64,000 bases of DNA from Streptomyces alanosinicus (GTDB lineage: Bacteria; Actinomycetota; Actinomycetes; Streptomycetales; Streptomycetaceae): the NCBI RefSeq assembly GCF_014650595.1, contig NZ_BMVG01000001.1:434001-498000 (forward strand). Reading direction: 5' to 3'. The notes under the pieces are model-generated. The model was not told the DNA's origin and did not search any database. It was given only the letters and a program-made list of their open reading frames with translations. Both the position numbers and the translations under genes were made by a program. Each line of letters starts with the position of its first letter. Position 1 is the first letter of the stretch. Of this stretch, positions 26,211-34,114 are shown piece by piece.

Positions 26211-26765
26211 GTGAGCTGTTACGACCGACGTGATCTGGGCCTGCTGCTGCTCCGGCTGGGGACCGGCGGGGTGCTGGCCGCGCACGGTGCGCAGAAGCTG
26301 TTCGGCTGGTTCGGCGGGGGCGGTCTGGAGGGCACCGGTCAGTTCATGGAGTCCGTCGGCTACGCGCCCGGCAGGGTGAGCGCGACGGCGGCGGGCCTCG
26401 CGGAGACCGGCGGCGGCACCCTGCTCGCCCTGGGCCTTGCGACCCCGGCGGCGGGCGCTGCGGCGGCCGGCGCGATGGCGGGGGCGGCGGCGGTCCATCT
26501 GCCGAGCGGCTTCTTCGCCCAGGGGGGCGGCTACGAGTACGCGGCGAGCCTCGGTCTCGCGGCGGCCGGCCTCGCGATCGCCGGCCCCGGCCGCCTCTCC
26601 CTCGACCACGCCCTCGGCCATGTCTTCGACCGCGGCTGGATGGTGCCGGTGGCCCTCGGCGTCACGGCGGCGGGCACCGCCGCGGTGATCGGCGCGCGCG
26701 GCTGCCGGCTGCGGGCGAGGACGGAGGGGAAGCAGGAGGCGCTGTTCGAGGAGTTCGAGGAGTAG
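26211..26765 (+). CDS. DoxX-family membrane protein
   Basis: A 184-aa protein with four hydrophobic segments and the DoxX signature GLLLLRLGTGGVLAAHGAQKLFGWF near the N-terminus, then GTGQFMESVGYAPG. DoxX proteins are integral membrane proteins linked to redox and oxidative-stress functions, with no fixed reaction. The GTG start at 26211 follows GGGAG by 5 nt; a longer frame to 25809 is only the open repeat region. It ends with an acidic tail (EALFEEFEE). The mazG-like gene starts 40 nt downstream. Confidence 0.87.
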   Translation: MSCYDRRDLGLLLLRLGTGGVLAAHGAQKLFGWFGGGGLEGTGQFMESVGYAPGRVSATAAGLAETGGGTLLALGLATPAAGAAAAGAMAGAAAVHLPSGFFAQGGGYEYAASLGLAAAGLAIAGPGRLSLDHALGHVFDRGWMVPVALGVTAAGTAAVIGARGCRLRARTEGKQEALFEEFEE

Positions 26766-26805
26766 CCCGGTACGGCGCCGCCGGGGGGCATGGCAGGCTG
26801 CGGGC

Positions 26806-27159
26806 ATGACGGATCAGGACACTTCCGGCACGACCGCCCCGCCGTCCCTCTGGCCGGCCATCGACGACCTCTATTCCCGTCTGGAGGCCACCCGCGCCCA
26901 TGCCGGCACCGAGGGCCTTCTGCTGCGGGTCCTGAAACTCTCGGAGGAGGTCGGCGAGGTCGCGGAGGCGGTCATCGGCACGACCGGCCAGAACCCCCGC
27001 AAGGGCGTCACCCACACCTGGGAGGACGTACAGGCGGAGCTGTGCGATGTGGTGATCACGGCACTGGTGGCGCTGCGGACGCTGACGCCCGAGACACGGG
27101 AGGTGTTCGAGCGGCATCTCCAGCGGGTGCGGGAGCGGCCGTTGGGCCCCACGGGCTGA
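26806..27159 (+). CDS. MazG-like nucleotide pyrophosphohydrolase
   Basis: A 117-aa all-helical protein of the MazG/dUTPase-2 superfamily, which hydrolyses non-canonical NTPs to NMPs. The metal-binding pattern is visible as SEEVGEVAEAV (E-x-x-E) and AELCDVVITAL (E-x-x-D). Short single-domain forms like this act as dimers or tetramers. No Shine-Dalgarno is evident at the ATG (26806). It may be cotranscribed with doxX upstream. Confidence 0.87.
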   Translation: MTDQDTSGTTAPPSLWPAIDDLYSRLEATRAHAGTEGLLLRVLKLSEEVGEVAEAVIGTTGQNPRKGVTHTWEDVQAELCDVVITALVALRTLTPETREVFERHLQRVRERPLGPTG

Positions 27160-27347
27160 CCGGGCCCTCCCGGCGGCTCCGCGGGCGGGGGCGCGTGGCG
27201 ATCAGGTGAGCCTTCGGCATGTCGGTGCGCGGGACGGGGGGAGCGGCCGCGGAAAGGATGAGTATCCGATCCGACAGGGGCGCGCCGTGCGTGCGGCCGC
27301 CACCTCGAAGACCCCCGACACCCGCCAGCAGCGAGGGAGAGGCACAG

Positions 27348-27941
27348 ATGAAGACCGATGTGCGACGGCCGGCCCACTGGTGCGTCGCGGTCCTTGCGGC
27401 GGGCGCCGCGCTCGCCCTGGGCGGTGGCCTCGCCCCGGCCACGGCCGCACCGGTCGCGGGAGCCCCCGTGCCGTACTGGGGGACCGACAGCCCCCAGCGG
27501 CCCATCGCCCTCATCAAGCCGGGCGCGTCCGGCCCGGTGACGTTCGGGATCAAGCGGACGAAGGACCTGCCCTCCCGCGTCAACGGCCTGACGCTGACGG
27601 TGTATTCACCGGAGCTGATGCGGCTGGCCGACGCCACGGTGACCCCGGTCGGCCATGCGCCGGGCGGATGGTCCTGCCGGATGTACGACGGGATGACCCC
27701 GGTGACGCACAACGGCCGGCACATGTCCTGCACGTCCCGTTACAGCGGGCCGGCGCCGGCCGAGGAATGGCGCTGGAAGGTGAACCTCGCGGCTCCCGCG
27801 GAGCTGGCGGCCGGCACCAGGAGCGCCAACGGCTGGGCGTCCCTGCGGCTGCACTCCCCCGGCCGGGACTCCGGCACCTGGTGGGACTCGAACGCGATGA
27901 CCCTGGAAGCCCGTACGCCGGTCGCCGCGGCGACGTCCTGA
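27348..27941 (+). CDS. Secreted protein, paralogue of the convergent gene at 28023-28691
   Basis: A 197-aa exported protein: n-region MKTDVRRPAHW, hydrophobic core VAVLAAGAALALGGG, and a cleavage-like site ATAAPV near residue 35. The mature part has beta-strand character, two cysteines (GGWSC and HMSC) and an APGGW-x-C motif shared with the neighbouring convergent gene. GAGGGAGAGG lies 5 nt before the ATG at 27348, and an in-frame start at 27219 is unsupported. No known family; probably an extracellular beta-sandwich. Confidence 0.75.
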   Translation: MKTDVRRPAHWCVAVLAAGAALALGGGLAPATAAPVAGAPVPYWGTDSPQRPIALIKPGASGPVTFGIKRTKDLPSRVNGLTLTVYSPELMRLADATVTPVGHAPGGWSCRMYDGMTPVTHNGRHMSCTSRYSGPAPAEEWRWKVNLAAPAELAAGTRSANGWASLRLHSPGRDSGTWWDSNAMTLEARTPVAAATS

Positions 27942-28022
27942 CGGCCGGCCGCCCCGGCGCCGCCCCGGAACCGGCCCCGCCGGCTGCCGCGGGGCGGATC
28001 CGGGGCGGTGTGCGCGAGCGGG

Positions 28023-28691
28023 TCAGCGATGCCGTCCGCCGTGGTGTGCCCGGCGGTGTGCGCGGTGCGCCTTGCCGGGAGTCCTGACCTTCAGGGACAT
28101 GGTCGTCCAGACGGACCGCCCGCGGTAGCCGAAGTGGAACACCGCGCCACGGTTGTAGGGGGTGGTGGCCAGCGTGGTGCCGGCCCGGGTGCCGGGCACG
28201 ACCTTCATCCTCAGCTCCCAGGCCGCCGTTCCGCCCGCGCGGGCGACCTGCCCGTGGCGGTCGGAGAAGCAGCGCAGGATCGTGCTCTCGTACGGAACTC
28301 CCTTCCGGTACGCGTCGCCCTTGCAGGCCCATCCGCCCGGCGCCCCGTGGAGCGGGGTCAGCCGGGTGTCCGTGAAGCGGGTGCCGTAGGGGGCCCAGAT
28401 CTCCATGTACATGCGGCCGTCGTTGCGGGCGCTCCCGCGGCCGGTGTTCTTCAGCTGGACCGTCACCCGGCCCGCGCGCCCGGGGGTGAGGACGGCCTGC
28501 GGTTTCTGCGGGTGGTCGACCAGCACGGGACCCGGTTTCCCGGCGGCCGCCGCCGGGTGCGCGCCCATGACCGCCGCCGAGCACGCCAGTACGGCCGTGG
28601 CGCACCACGTTCCGATCCGGCGGCTCCTGCCCCTGCGCCCCGAACGGGCGGCTCCCGCGGTCCCGGTGGCCGGTCCCTGTCCATTCGTCAT
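28023..28691 (-). CDS. Secreted protein, paralogue of the convergent gene at 27348-27941
   Basis: A 222-aa protein with an arginine-rich n-region, hydrophobic core CATAVLACSAAVMGA and AAAA cleavage region near residue 50. The mature domain reads like an Ig-like or DUF11-type beta-sandwich (GRAGRVTVQLKNTGRGSA). It shares the order ...TPLHGAPGGWACKG... Cys-Phe-Ser... with its neighbour, including the APGGW-x-C motif and both cysteine positions. The C-terminal tail is His/Arg-rich. Convergent duplication is the simplest explanation. Function unknown. Confidence 0.75.
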   Translation of the reverse strand: MTNGQGPATGTAGAARSGRRGRSRRIGTWCATAVLACSAAVMGAHPAAAAGKPGPVLVDHPQKPQAVLTPGRAGRVTVQLKNTGRGSARNDGRMYMEIWAPYGTRFTDTRLTPLHGAPGGWACKGDAYRKGVPYESTILRCFSDRHGQVARAGGTAAWELRMKVVPGTRAGTTLATTPYNRGAVFHFGYRGRSVWTTMSLKVRTPGKAHRAHRRAHHGGRHR

Positions 28692-29060
28692 GCCGAACGG
28701 CCTTTCCGTTGCCCTGGGTGGGCCGTGGCGGCGGATCCGCCCCCATGCGGCCCGACTGGATATTCCGTATCAAACCTCCCGAACACCGAAATAGGCAGGA
28801 ACAGCGGACATGGCGGCGGCGCCACTGACCCGTTCGGCCCCGCCCGAAGACTCGCCGCACACCGCCCACCTGTGCCGCACTGGAGCAAACGGACCCAAAT
28901 CGGAGGAAATGCCAATTTTATGACTGCACGTCACTTTTGGCGCGGTATACGTGAGTCGACGCTGCCGTAAGACCCGGACTTGCGCCACACAGGGTGACGG
29001 CGGCCTTCCAGGACGGCCCATGTGCTGCCCACTCACCTTTGAGAGAGGAAAAACAGTCGG
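28692..29060. other. 369-nt intergenic region before the Tat-signal protein gene
   Basis: Divergent spacer between the secreted-protein gene and the Tat-substrate gene. It contains an AT-rich block at 28895-28945 with a GGAGG (28902-28906), a 31-bp imperfect inverted repeat with GCCAA/TTGGC ends (28911-28941), and a 16-codon open frame ATG 28920 to TAA 28970. The remainder, including 28975-29040, shows nothing recognisable apart from a ribosome site AGAGGA before 29061. Confidence 0.5.
28920..28970 (+). CDS. Possible 16-residue leader peptide
   Basis: ATG at 28920 reads M-T-A-R-H-F-W-R-G-I-R-E-S-T-L-P then TAA. A GGAGG lies 13 nt upstream, farther than ideal. It sits 90 nt before the Tat-signal protein gene and overlaps an inverted repeat. 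It could be a leader peptide or chance; there is no comparative evidence here. Confidence 0.2.
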   Translation: MTARHFWRGIRESTLP

Positions 29061-29753
29061 ATGACAGAGTCTGCTGAGATCACCGGCAGCGGGAGCGATC
29101 GCCGCGGCTTCATGAAGGGAGCGGCGGTCACCGCCGCCGCGGTCGGCGCCGGAGCCCTGGTACCGGGCAGCGCCCAGGCCGCGGAGGCGGAGCGGATCGC
29201 CGCCCTGCAGCCCGCCTTCCCGTTCCCGCTCCCGCCCGTCGGCGTGGACATCCCCTGCAGCTGTTACGCCGCCAACGTGCCGTTGCAGATCAACACCGGT
29301 GTCGTCAACCTCGACTTCAAGGGCGGCATCGACGTCTGCGTCCGCACGAGCAACGAGACCGGTCTCGTCCTGGAGGTCATCGGCCACAAGGTGGTCGCGG
29401 ACACCGCCACCATGACGGTCACCATCGAGCAGTCGGACACCACGATCACCCCGCTGAGCCTGCTGCAGATGAACCCGGGCAACCCGACGGCGATCCCGCC
29501 GGTCCCGCCCTTCCCGGAGATGATCATCAAGCTGCTCTTCACGCTCACGGTCGCCCCGAAGGACGGCAGCCCGCCGCTGGTCCTGTCCACCGACCCGAAC
29601 AACCCGGCCACGCTCAGCTCGGGCCTGCTCAAGGCGTTCCCGCCCGCCAACCAGGGCTACACGCTCGGCGGCAACGTGCCGCTCCTCGACTCGAACGGCA
29701 ACCAGGCCGGCCAGCTGCAGGGCTTCCCGGTCACGGTCAACCAGAGCGCCTGA
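29061..29753 (+). CDS. Tat-exported protein of unknown function
   Basis: A 230-aa protein with a clear twin-arginine signal: S-D-R-R-G-F-M-K at residues about 12-19, an Ala/Val-rich h-region, and a cleavage site SAQAAEA near residue 40. The mature part has three Cys (IPCSCY and DVCVR), a proline-rich stretch and many beta-strand segments. No family is recognised. AGAGGA lies about 11 nt before the ATG. It is convergent with, and 60 nt from, a tatB-tatC-ubiB operon, so it is an obvious candidate substrate for that translocase. Confidence 0.8.
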   Translation: MTESAEITGSGSDRRGFMKGAAVTAAAVGAGALVPGSAQAAEAERIAALQPAFPFPLPPVGVDIPCSCYAANVPLQINTGVVNLDFKGGIDVCVRTSNETGLVLEVIGHKVVADTATMTVTIEQSDTTITPLSLLQMNPGNPTAIPPVPPFPEMIIKLLFTLTVAPKDGSPPLVLSTDPNNPATLSSGLLKAFPPANQGYTLGGNVPLLDSNGNQAGQLQGFPVTVNQSA

Positions 29754-29814
29754 GAACCCGTCGGACGCCGAACCGCACCCCGCCACCGCACCGGTGGCGG
29801 GGTGCGGCGTTCCG

Positions 29815-31131
29815 TCAGGCCGCCGGCTGGAAGGCCTCGCCGAACACGGCCTTCATCAGATAGGGCCCGGCCTCTTTCTGGAAGTCGACCTGCGGGGCGA
29901 AGGCCCGCACGGTGCCTTCCAGCACCAGCAGGGACAGCAGCGGGAACACGAACTCCGGCGCGGCGTAGAGGTCGTGGCGGCGCTGGATGTCGAACAGCGA
30001 GGCGCCGAACGTCACCAGGTCGAAGTCCGCCGCGGACACCCCGCTGTTCGCCTCCACCAGCGCGGTGAGTTCGCGGGTGAAACCGTCGGTGTCGGCGCGC
30101 GGCCCGGGAGTCGCCGTGGACAGCACGATCTGGGCGCAGGCCTTGCCGTCCCCGACGGTCATCTGCAGGAAGAACCAGGCGAAGGCGCGGCGTGTCCGCT
30201 CGTCCAGGCGCACGGTGAAACCGGCGTCCACCAGCACCACATCGCCGTCCGGCAGGAAGTAGAGGTTGCCGGGGTGCAGATCGCAGTGGACCAGCCCGTC
30301 GATGAAGAGCATCCGGTAGATCCCGCGCAGCGTCGACAGCACCGCCCGCTCACGCACCCCTGCCGGGAACTCGTGCGGCTCACGGCGTCGCAGGCCCTCC
30401 ATGAACTCCATGACCAGAGCGCCGTCATGGCCGAGTTCCGGGTGCACGGCGGGTACCCGGAGGCCGGATTCCTGCGCCATGTTCGCCCGGAACTCCGCCA
30501 GGAAGCGGGCCTCGCGCACGAAGTCCAGCTGGCCGTGGACCGCCTGTGTCATCTGGTCGACGACGGCGACGGCCGGCAGCCCGCGCAGCTGCGGCAGCCG
30601 GGCCGCCAGCCGGGTGCCCCTGCGCATGAGTTCCAGGTCCACCGCGAGCCGCCTGGCGACTTCCGGGCGCCGCAGTTTCACCGCGACCCTGCGGCCGTCG
30701 GGAGCGGTCGCGCGATAGACGCAGGCGATGCTGCCGGCGGCGACCGGGCGGGCGACGCCGTCGCTCCCCCGGTCCAGTACGAGGCCGCTGTCCCGCAGTT
30801 CACCGGCCTCGGCGGCCAGCGGCGCGGGCCGGACACCGTCGTAGAGGCGGGCGAAGGCGGCGCACAGGCGGGGCGGGAGCACATCCGCCCGGGTGGCCAG
30901 CAGCTGGGCGGCCTTGATGAAGGCGGGTCCGAGTCGGGTGACCAGGTCCACCAGCCAGCGGTCCCGGCGGGTGCGCATATCGCGGCGCAGGATCCCGACC
31001 GCCGTCTGTGCGGCGAGTGCCGCGGCGCCGCGCAGCAGGAGCAGCAGGAGCGTGGCCGCGCGCACCGCGAGCGCGCGGCGCGGGACGGCGGCGAGCGGGT
31101 CCGCGGGCGGCGGGACGGTGGCTGCGTTCAT
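29815..31131 (-). CDS. ABC1/UbiB (AarF) family atypical kinase
   Basis: A 438-aa protein-kinase-like ATPase of the UbiB family, linked elsewhere to isoprenoid quinone synthesis. Family motifs: GPAFIKAAQLLATRADVLP (KxGQ motif altered to KAAQ), an Ala-rich nucleotide loop AAGSIACVYRA, VAVKLRRPEV with the catalytic Lys, and the HCDLHPGN catalytic loop followed by VDAGF. A hydrophobic N-terminal segment (AATLLLLLLRGAAAL) suggests membrane association. The ATG at 31131 has CGGAG 6 nt upstream. It is the third gene after tatB and tatC, 38 nt downstream of tatC. Confidence 0.88.
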   Translation of the reverse strand: MNAATVPPPADPLAAVPRRALAVRAATLLLLLLRGAAALAAQTAVGILRRDMRTRRDRWLVDLVTRLGPAFIKAAQLLATRADVLPPRLCAAFARLYDGVRPAPLAAEAGELRDSGLVLDRGSDGVARPVAAGSIACVYRATAPDGRRVAVKLRRPEVARRLAVDLELMRRGTRLAARLPQLRGLPAVAVVDQMTQAVHGQLDFVREARFLAEFRANMAQESGLRVPAVHPELGHDGALVMEFMEGLRRREPHEFPAGVRERAVLSTLRGIYRMLFIDGLVHCDLHPGNLYFLPDGDVVLVDAGFTVRLDERTRRAFAWFFLQMTVGDGKACAQIVLSTATPGPRADTDGFTRELTALVEANSGVSAADFDLVTFGASLFDIQRRHDLYAAPEFVFPLLSLLVLEGTVRAFAPQVDFQKEAGPYLMKAVFGEAFQPAA

Positions 31132-31169
31132 CGATGGCTCCGAGACGGCTCGTGGGCGGGCGGCGGTGG

Positions 31170-32147
31170 TCAGTCCCTGCTTCCTGCCGGGACCGGGTTC
31201 TGTGCCGGCGTCGGGTCGAGCGGCTCCGCCTCGCCGAGCAGCTCCGCCTCGCCGAGCGGCGCCGCCTCGTCGGGCGAGAGCGCCGCCGCCCCCGCCCTGC
31301 GGCTGCGCACCCGGTCGCGCCAGGCGATCACGGCCAGCGACAGCGCGAACAGGACGGTCATCGGCAGGGCGAGGACCATCATGGTGAGCGGGTCGCCCGT
31401 GGGGGTGGCGAGGGCCGAGAACACGAAGATCAGCATGACGAAGGTCCGCCAGCGGGCCAGCAGGCTTTTGGCGCTCACCACACCCGTGAAGTTGAGCAGC
31501 ACCAGCAGCAGCGGCATCTCGAAGGAGAGGCCGAACACCAGGATCATCCGGATGAAGAACTCCAGGAACTGATCGCCCTGGAGGAAGTTGCTGAAGGAAC
31601 CCGGCGTGAAACCGAGCAGGATCCGCAGGGCCTGCGGGAACACCCAGTAGGCCAGCCCGGCTCCGGACAGGAACAGCGGCACGGCGGCGGCGACGAACCC
31701 GAGCGCGTAGCGCTTCTCGTGGCGGTGCAGCCCCGGCGCCGCGAACGCCCACAGCTGGTACGACCAGAACGGGCTGGAGAGCACCGCCCCGGCGGCCATG
31801 GCCACCTTGAAGGTGAAGGTCAGCGGGGTCATCACGCCCTGCATCACCATCAGCCCGTTGGGGCAGGCGGCGGTCGCGGGCGCGATGCCGTGCAGGCCGG
31901 GGATATGGCAGCTGGGACCGGTCAGTTCGGTGATCAGCCAGGGGTGCACACACCAGCCGACCACCGTGCCGAGGAACACGGAGAGCAGCGCCTTCGCCAC
32001 GCGGTTGCGCAGCTCGCGCAGATGCTCGCGCAGCGGCATCCGGCCGTCCTTGCGCGCCGGACCGTCCGGACGGGGCGGACCGTCCGGACGGGGCGGGGTC
32101 CGGGGGATGTCGGGTCGGGTCGTGTCCACGGGGGCGGAACTCCTCAT
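31170..32147 (-). CDS. tatC: Sec-independent protein translocase TatC
   Basis: The signal-recognising subunit of the twin-arginine translocase, six membrane helices. The 325-aa protein shows the conserved cytosolic HLRELRNR before helix 1, VMTPLTFTFKVA, FWSYQLWAFAAPGLH, the FEMPLLLVLL acidic signature and ATPTGDP near the end. Its N-terminus is repeat-rich (PRPDGPPRPDG) and the C-terminal tail contains LGEAELLGEAE repeats from an in-frame 18-bp repeat, both atypical for TatC. It follows tatB by 15 nt. Because an E10/tatA-associated set is here, I expect the housekeeping tatC elsewhere; that is inference. Confidence 0.92.
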   Translation of the reverse strand: MRSSAPVDTTRPDIPRTPPRPDGPPRPDGPARKDGRMPLREHLRELRNRVAKALLSVFLGTVVGWCVHPWLITELTGPSCHIPGLHGIAPATAACPNGLMVMQGVMTPLTFTFKVAMAAGAVLSSPFWSYQLWAFAAPGLHRHEKRYALGFVAAAVPLFLSGAGLAYWVFPQALRILLGFTPGSFSNFLQGDQFLEFFIRMILVFGLSFEMPLLLVLLNFTGVVSAKSLLARWRTFVMLIFVFSALATPTGDPLTMMVLALPMTVLFALSLAVIAWRDRVRSRRAGAAALSPDEAAPLGEAELLGEAEPLDPTPAQNPVPAGSRD

Positions 32148-32162
32148 GCGTGAGCGACGAGA

Positions 32163-32708
32163 TCAGCGATCGTGCATCCGTACGCCCCCGCCGCTGTCCG
32201 GCGCGGGCGCCTCCGCGGCGGATGCCCGCGACGCCGCCGCCCCCACCGCGACCGCCGGTGACGCTTCCTCGACGGGCCCGTGGGGCGCCGCCTGCGCCGA
32301 CGGACCCGGTTCCGGCGGCGGAATCCGCTCGTGCGGGATGGGGGCGCTGAACGCGTCCGTGCCCTCGGCCATGCCCATCTCGGCGGCCGAGGGGAACGGC
32401 ACGTGCTCCGGCCAGCCCGCGGGCTTCGGCCCCGGCTGCCACTGCGGTTCCGGCGGGTCCCAGGGCCGGTCGTCCGCCAGCAGGTGCTTCGCGACGAACG
32501 CCCGCGGGTGCAGGTCGCGCAGCCGCAGATCCTCGTACTCGGGACCCAGCTCCCGCCGTACCCCGTCGGTGGCGCCGCGCAGCAGCGTACGCAGCCTGCG
32601 CAGGCCGCGGGCCGCTTCCCCGACGGCCTTGGGCAGCCGGTCGGGGCCGTAGAGGAACATGGCGATCAGAGCGAGAGCGACCAGGGTGAACGGGCTCAGG
32701 TTGAACAC
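32163..32708 (-). CDS. tatB: Sec-independent protein translocase TatB
   Basis: TatB subunit: one N-terminal transmembrane helix (FNLSPFTLVALALIAMFLYGPDRLPKAV with the hinge GPDRLP) followed by an amphipathic helix and an acidic linker, ELGPEYEDLRLRDLHPRAFVAKHLL, conserved in actinobacterial TatB. The long Pro/Ala-rich C-terminus is unstructured. I chose GTG 32708 (181 aa) since GGGAG is 5 nt upstream; an ATG one codon earlier is only 2 nt from it, and longer starts put non-family residues before the helix. Confidence 0.9.
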   Translation of the reverse strand: MFNLSPFTLVALALIAMFLYGPDRLPKAVGEAARGLRRLRTLLRGATDGVRRELGPEYEDLRLRDLHPRAFVAKHLLADDRPWDPPEPQWQPGPKPAGWPEHVPFPSAAEMGMAEGTDAFSAPIPHERIPPPEPGPSAQAAPHGPVEEASPAVAVGAAASRASAAEAPAPDSGGGVRMHDR

Positions 32709-32947
32709 CATCACTCCCAGTGGAACATCGAGGTCGCTGGATCCGGCGAACACCCAGCCATGACGACCATTTCATGCCCCATATCAGCGCATATCATCAC
32801 AAACGCGCGTCATACGGCCGGGGATTCACTCGTTGAGGCCCCCGCCTCGCGGCGCATCCGGCGGTGCCGGGTCAACCCGGCGCCCGGCCGGGCATCCCTA
32901 TCCGGTGAATTCGAGGAGGGCGGCCCTGGTGGCACGCTCGCGCCCTC

Positions 32948-32984
32948 TTGCCGGGACGCGGGGGGATTCCTATGGTCCGGCGCA
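32948..32984 (+). promoter_or_regulatory. Promoter for MetE-like gene, leaderless start
   Basis: TTGCCG (32948-32953), a 17-bp spacer and TATGGT (32971-32976), a close match to the vegetative sigma consensus. The predicted start of transcription is at the ATG at 32984, so the mRNA would be leaderless. Confidence 0.6.
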
Positions 32985-34063
32985 TGAGCATCCCCACGGA
33001 GCCGATCGGCAGCATCCCCCGCCCTCGCGAACTGCGACAGGCTCTCAGTGAGCACGCGCAAGGCACTCTGGACGACAAAGAACTGACAGCACTTCAGCAA
33101 CGGGCGACGGCGGACACGCTCGACCGCCTCGCGGCGGCGGGCTGCCCCGTCCTGGTCGACGGCGAGCAGGCCAAGCCCAGCTTCGCCACCTACCCGATCG
33201 CGGGCCTGGCCGGCCTCGCTCCGCACGGCGCCGCCATCCCGTTCGCCGACGGCCACGTCCGGCAGCTGCCCCACCTGACCGAGGGGCCGTTCCGCTACCG
33301 GATCCGCGCGGAGTCGTATCTGCGCGACGCCCGGCAGCACACCGACCGCCCCCTCAAGCAGGCGGTCATCGCGCCCTCGGCACTCAGCCTGCTCTACCCG
33401 CCCGAGCCCATCGCCGGATACTCCCGCGAGGCCTTCCTCAGCGACCTGGCCGACGAGGCCGAGGCCGACATCCGCGGCTGCCTGGAGGCGGGCGCGCATG
33501 TGGTTCAGCTCGACTTCACCGAGGGCCGCCTCTCCCTCAAGCTGGACCCGAGCGGCGCCCTCCTCGACGACTTCATCGACCTCAACAACGAGGTGCTCGG
33601 CCGGTTCGACGCGACGGAGCGGGCCCGCCTCGGGGTGCACACCTGCCCCGGCGGCGACCACGACTCCACCCACAGCCTGGACGTCGACTACGCCGGGCTG
33701 CTGCCCAAGCTCTTCCAGCTGAAGGCGGGCAACTTCTACGTCCAACTGGCCAGCGAGGCCGATCCCGAGCGGGTCCTCGCCATCATCGCCGAGCAACTGC
33801 GCCCCGGCATCCGGGTGTTCGTCGGCGTGACCGATCCCATCGATCCCCGGGTGGAGACGGCGGAGGAGGTACGCGACCGGGTGCTGCGCGCCGCCCGGCA
33901 CATCCCGGTGGACCAGCTGGGCACCTGCGACGACTGCGGCTTCTCGCCGTTCGCCGACGACACGTCCACCTCGCGCGACCTGGCCTTCGCCAAGATCGAG
34001 GCACGCGTACGGGGAACCGCCCTGGCCGCCGCGGAACTGGGCGTTCCGGTGGACGCGCGGTAG
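32984..34063 (+). CDS. MetE C-terminal-like methyltransferase (cobalamin-independent methionine synthase family)
   Basis: A 359-aa TIM-barrel protein resembling the catalytic half of MetE, which moves a methyl from folate or another donor to a thiol using zinc. Zinc ligand motifs are visible: HTCPGGDHD (His and Cys) and CDDCGFSP. The N-terminus PIGSIPRP carries the phosphate/folate-binding G-S-I-P motif of this family. Length excludes the full two-domain MetE, so an alternative methyl donor or substrate is likely. A good promoter ends 7 nt before this ATG; an in-frame ATG at 32972 falls inside the -10 box. Confidence 0.82.
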   Translation: MSIPTEPIGSIPRPRELRQALSEHAQGTLDDKELTALQQRATADTLDRLAAAGCPVLVDGEQAKPSFATYPIAGLAGLAPHGAAIPFADGHVRQLPHLTEGPFRYRIRAESYLRDARQHTDRPLKQAVIAPSALSLLYPPEPIAGYSREAFLSDLADEAEADIRGCLEAGAHVVQLDFTEGRLSLKLDPSGALLDDFIDLNNEVLGRFDATERARLGVHTCPGGDHDSTHSLDVDYAGLLPKLFQLKAGNFYVQLASEADPERVLAIIAEQLRPGIRVFVGVTDPIDPRVETAEEVRDRVLRAARHIPVDQLGTCDDCGFSPFADDTSTSRDLAFAKIEARVRGTALAAAELGVPVDAR

Positions 34064-34114
34064 ACCGAGCGCGCCCCGGCGCACCGCACGCGCACCCCCC
34101 CGCCGGCGGTGCCG

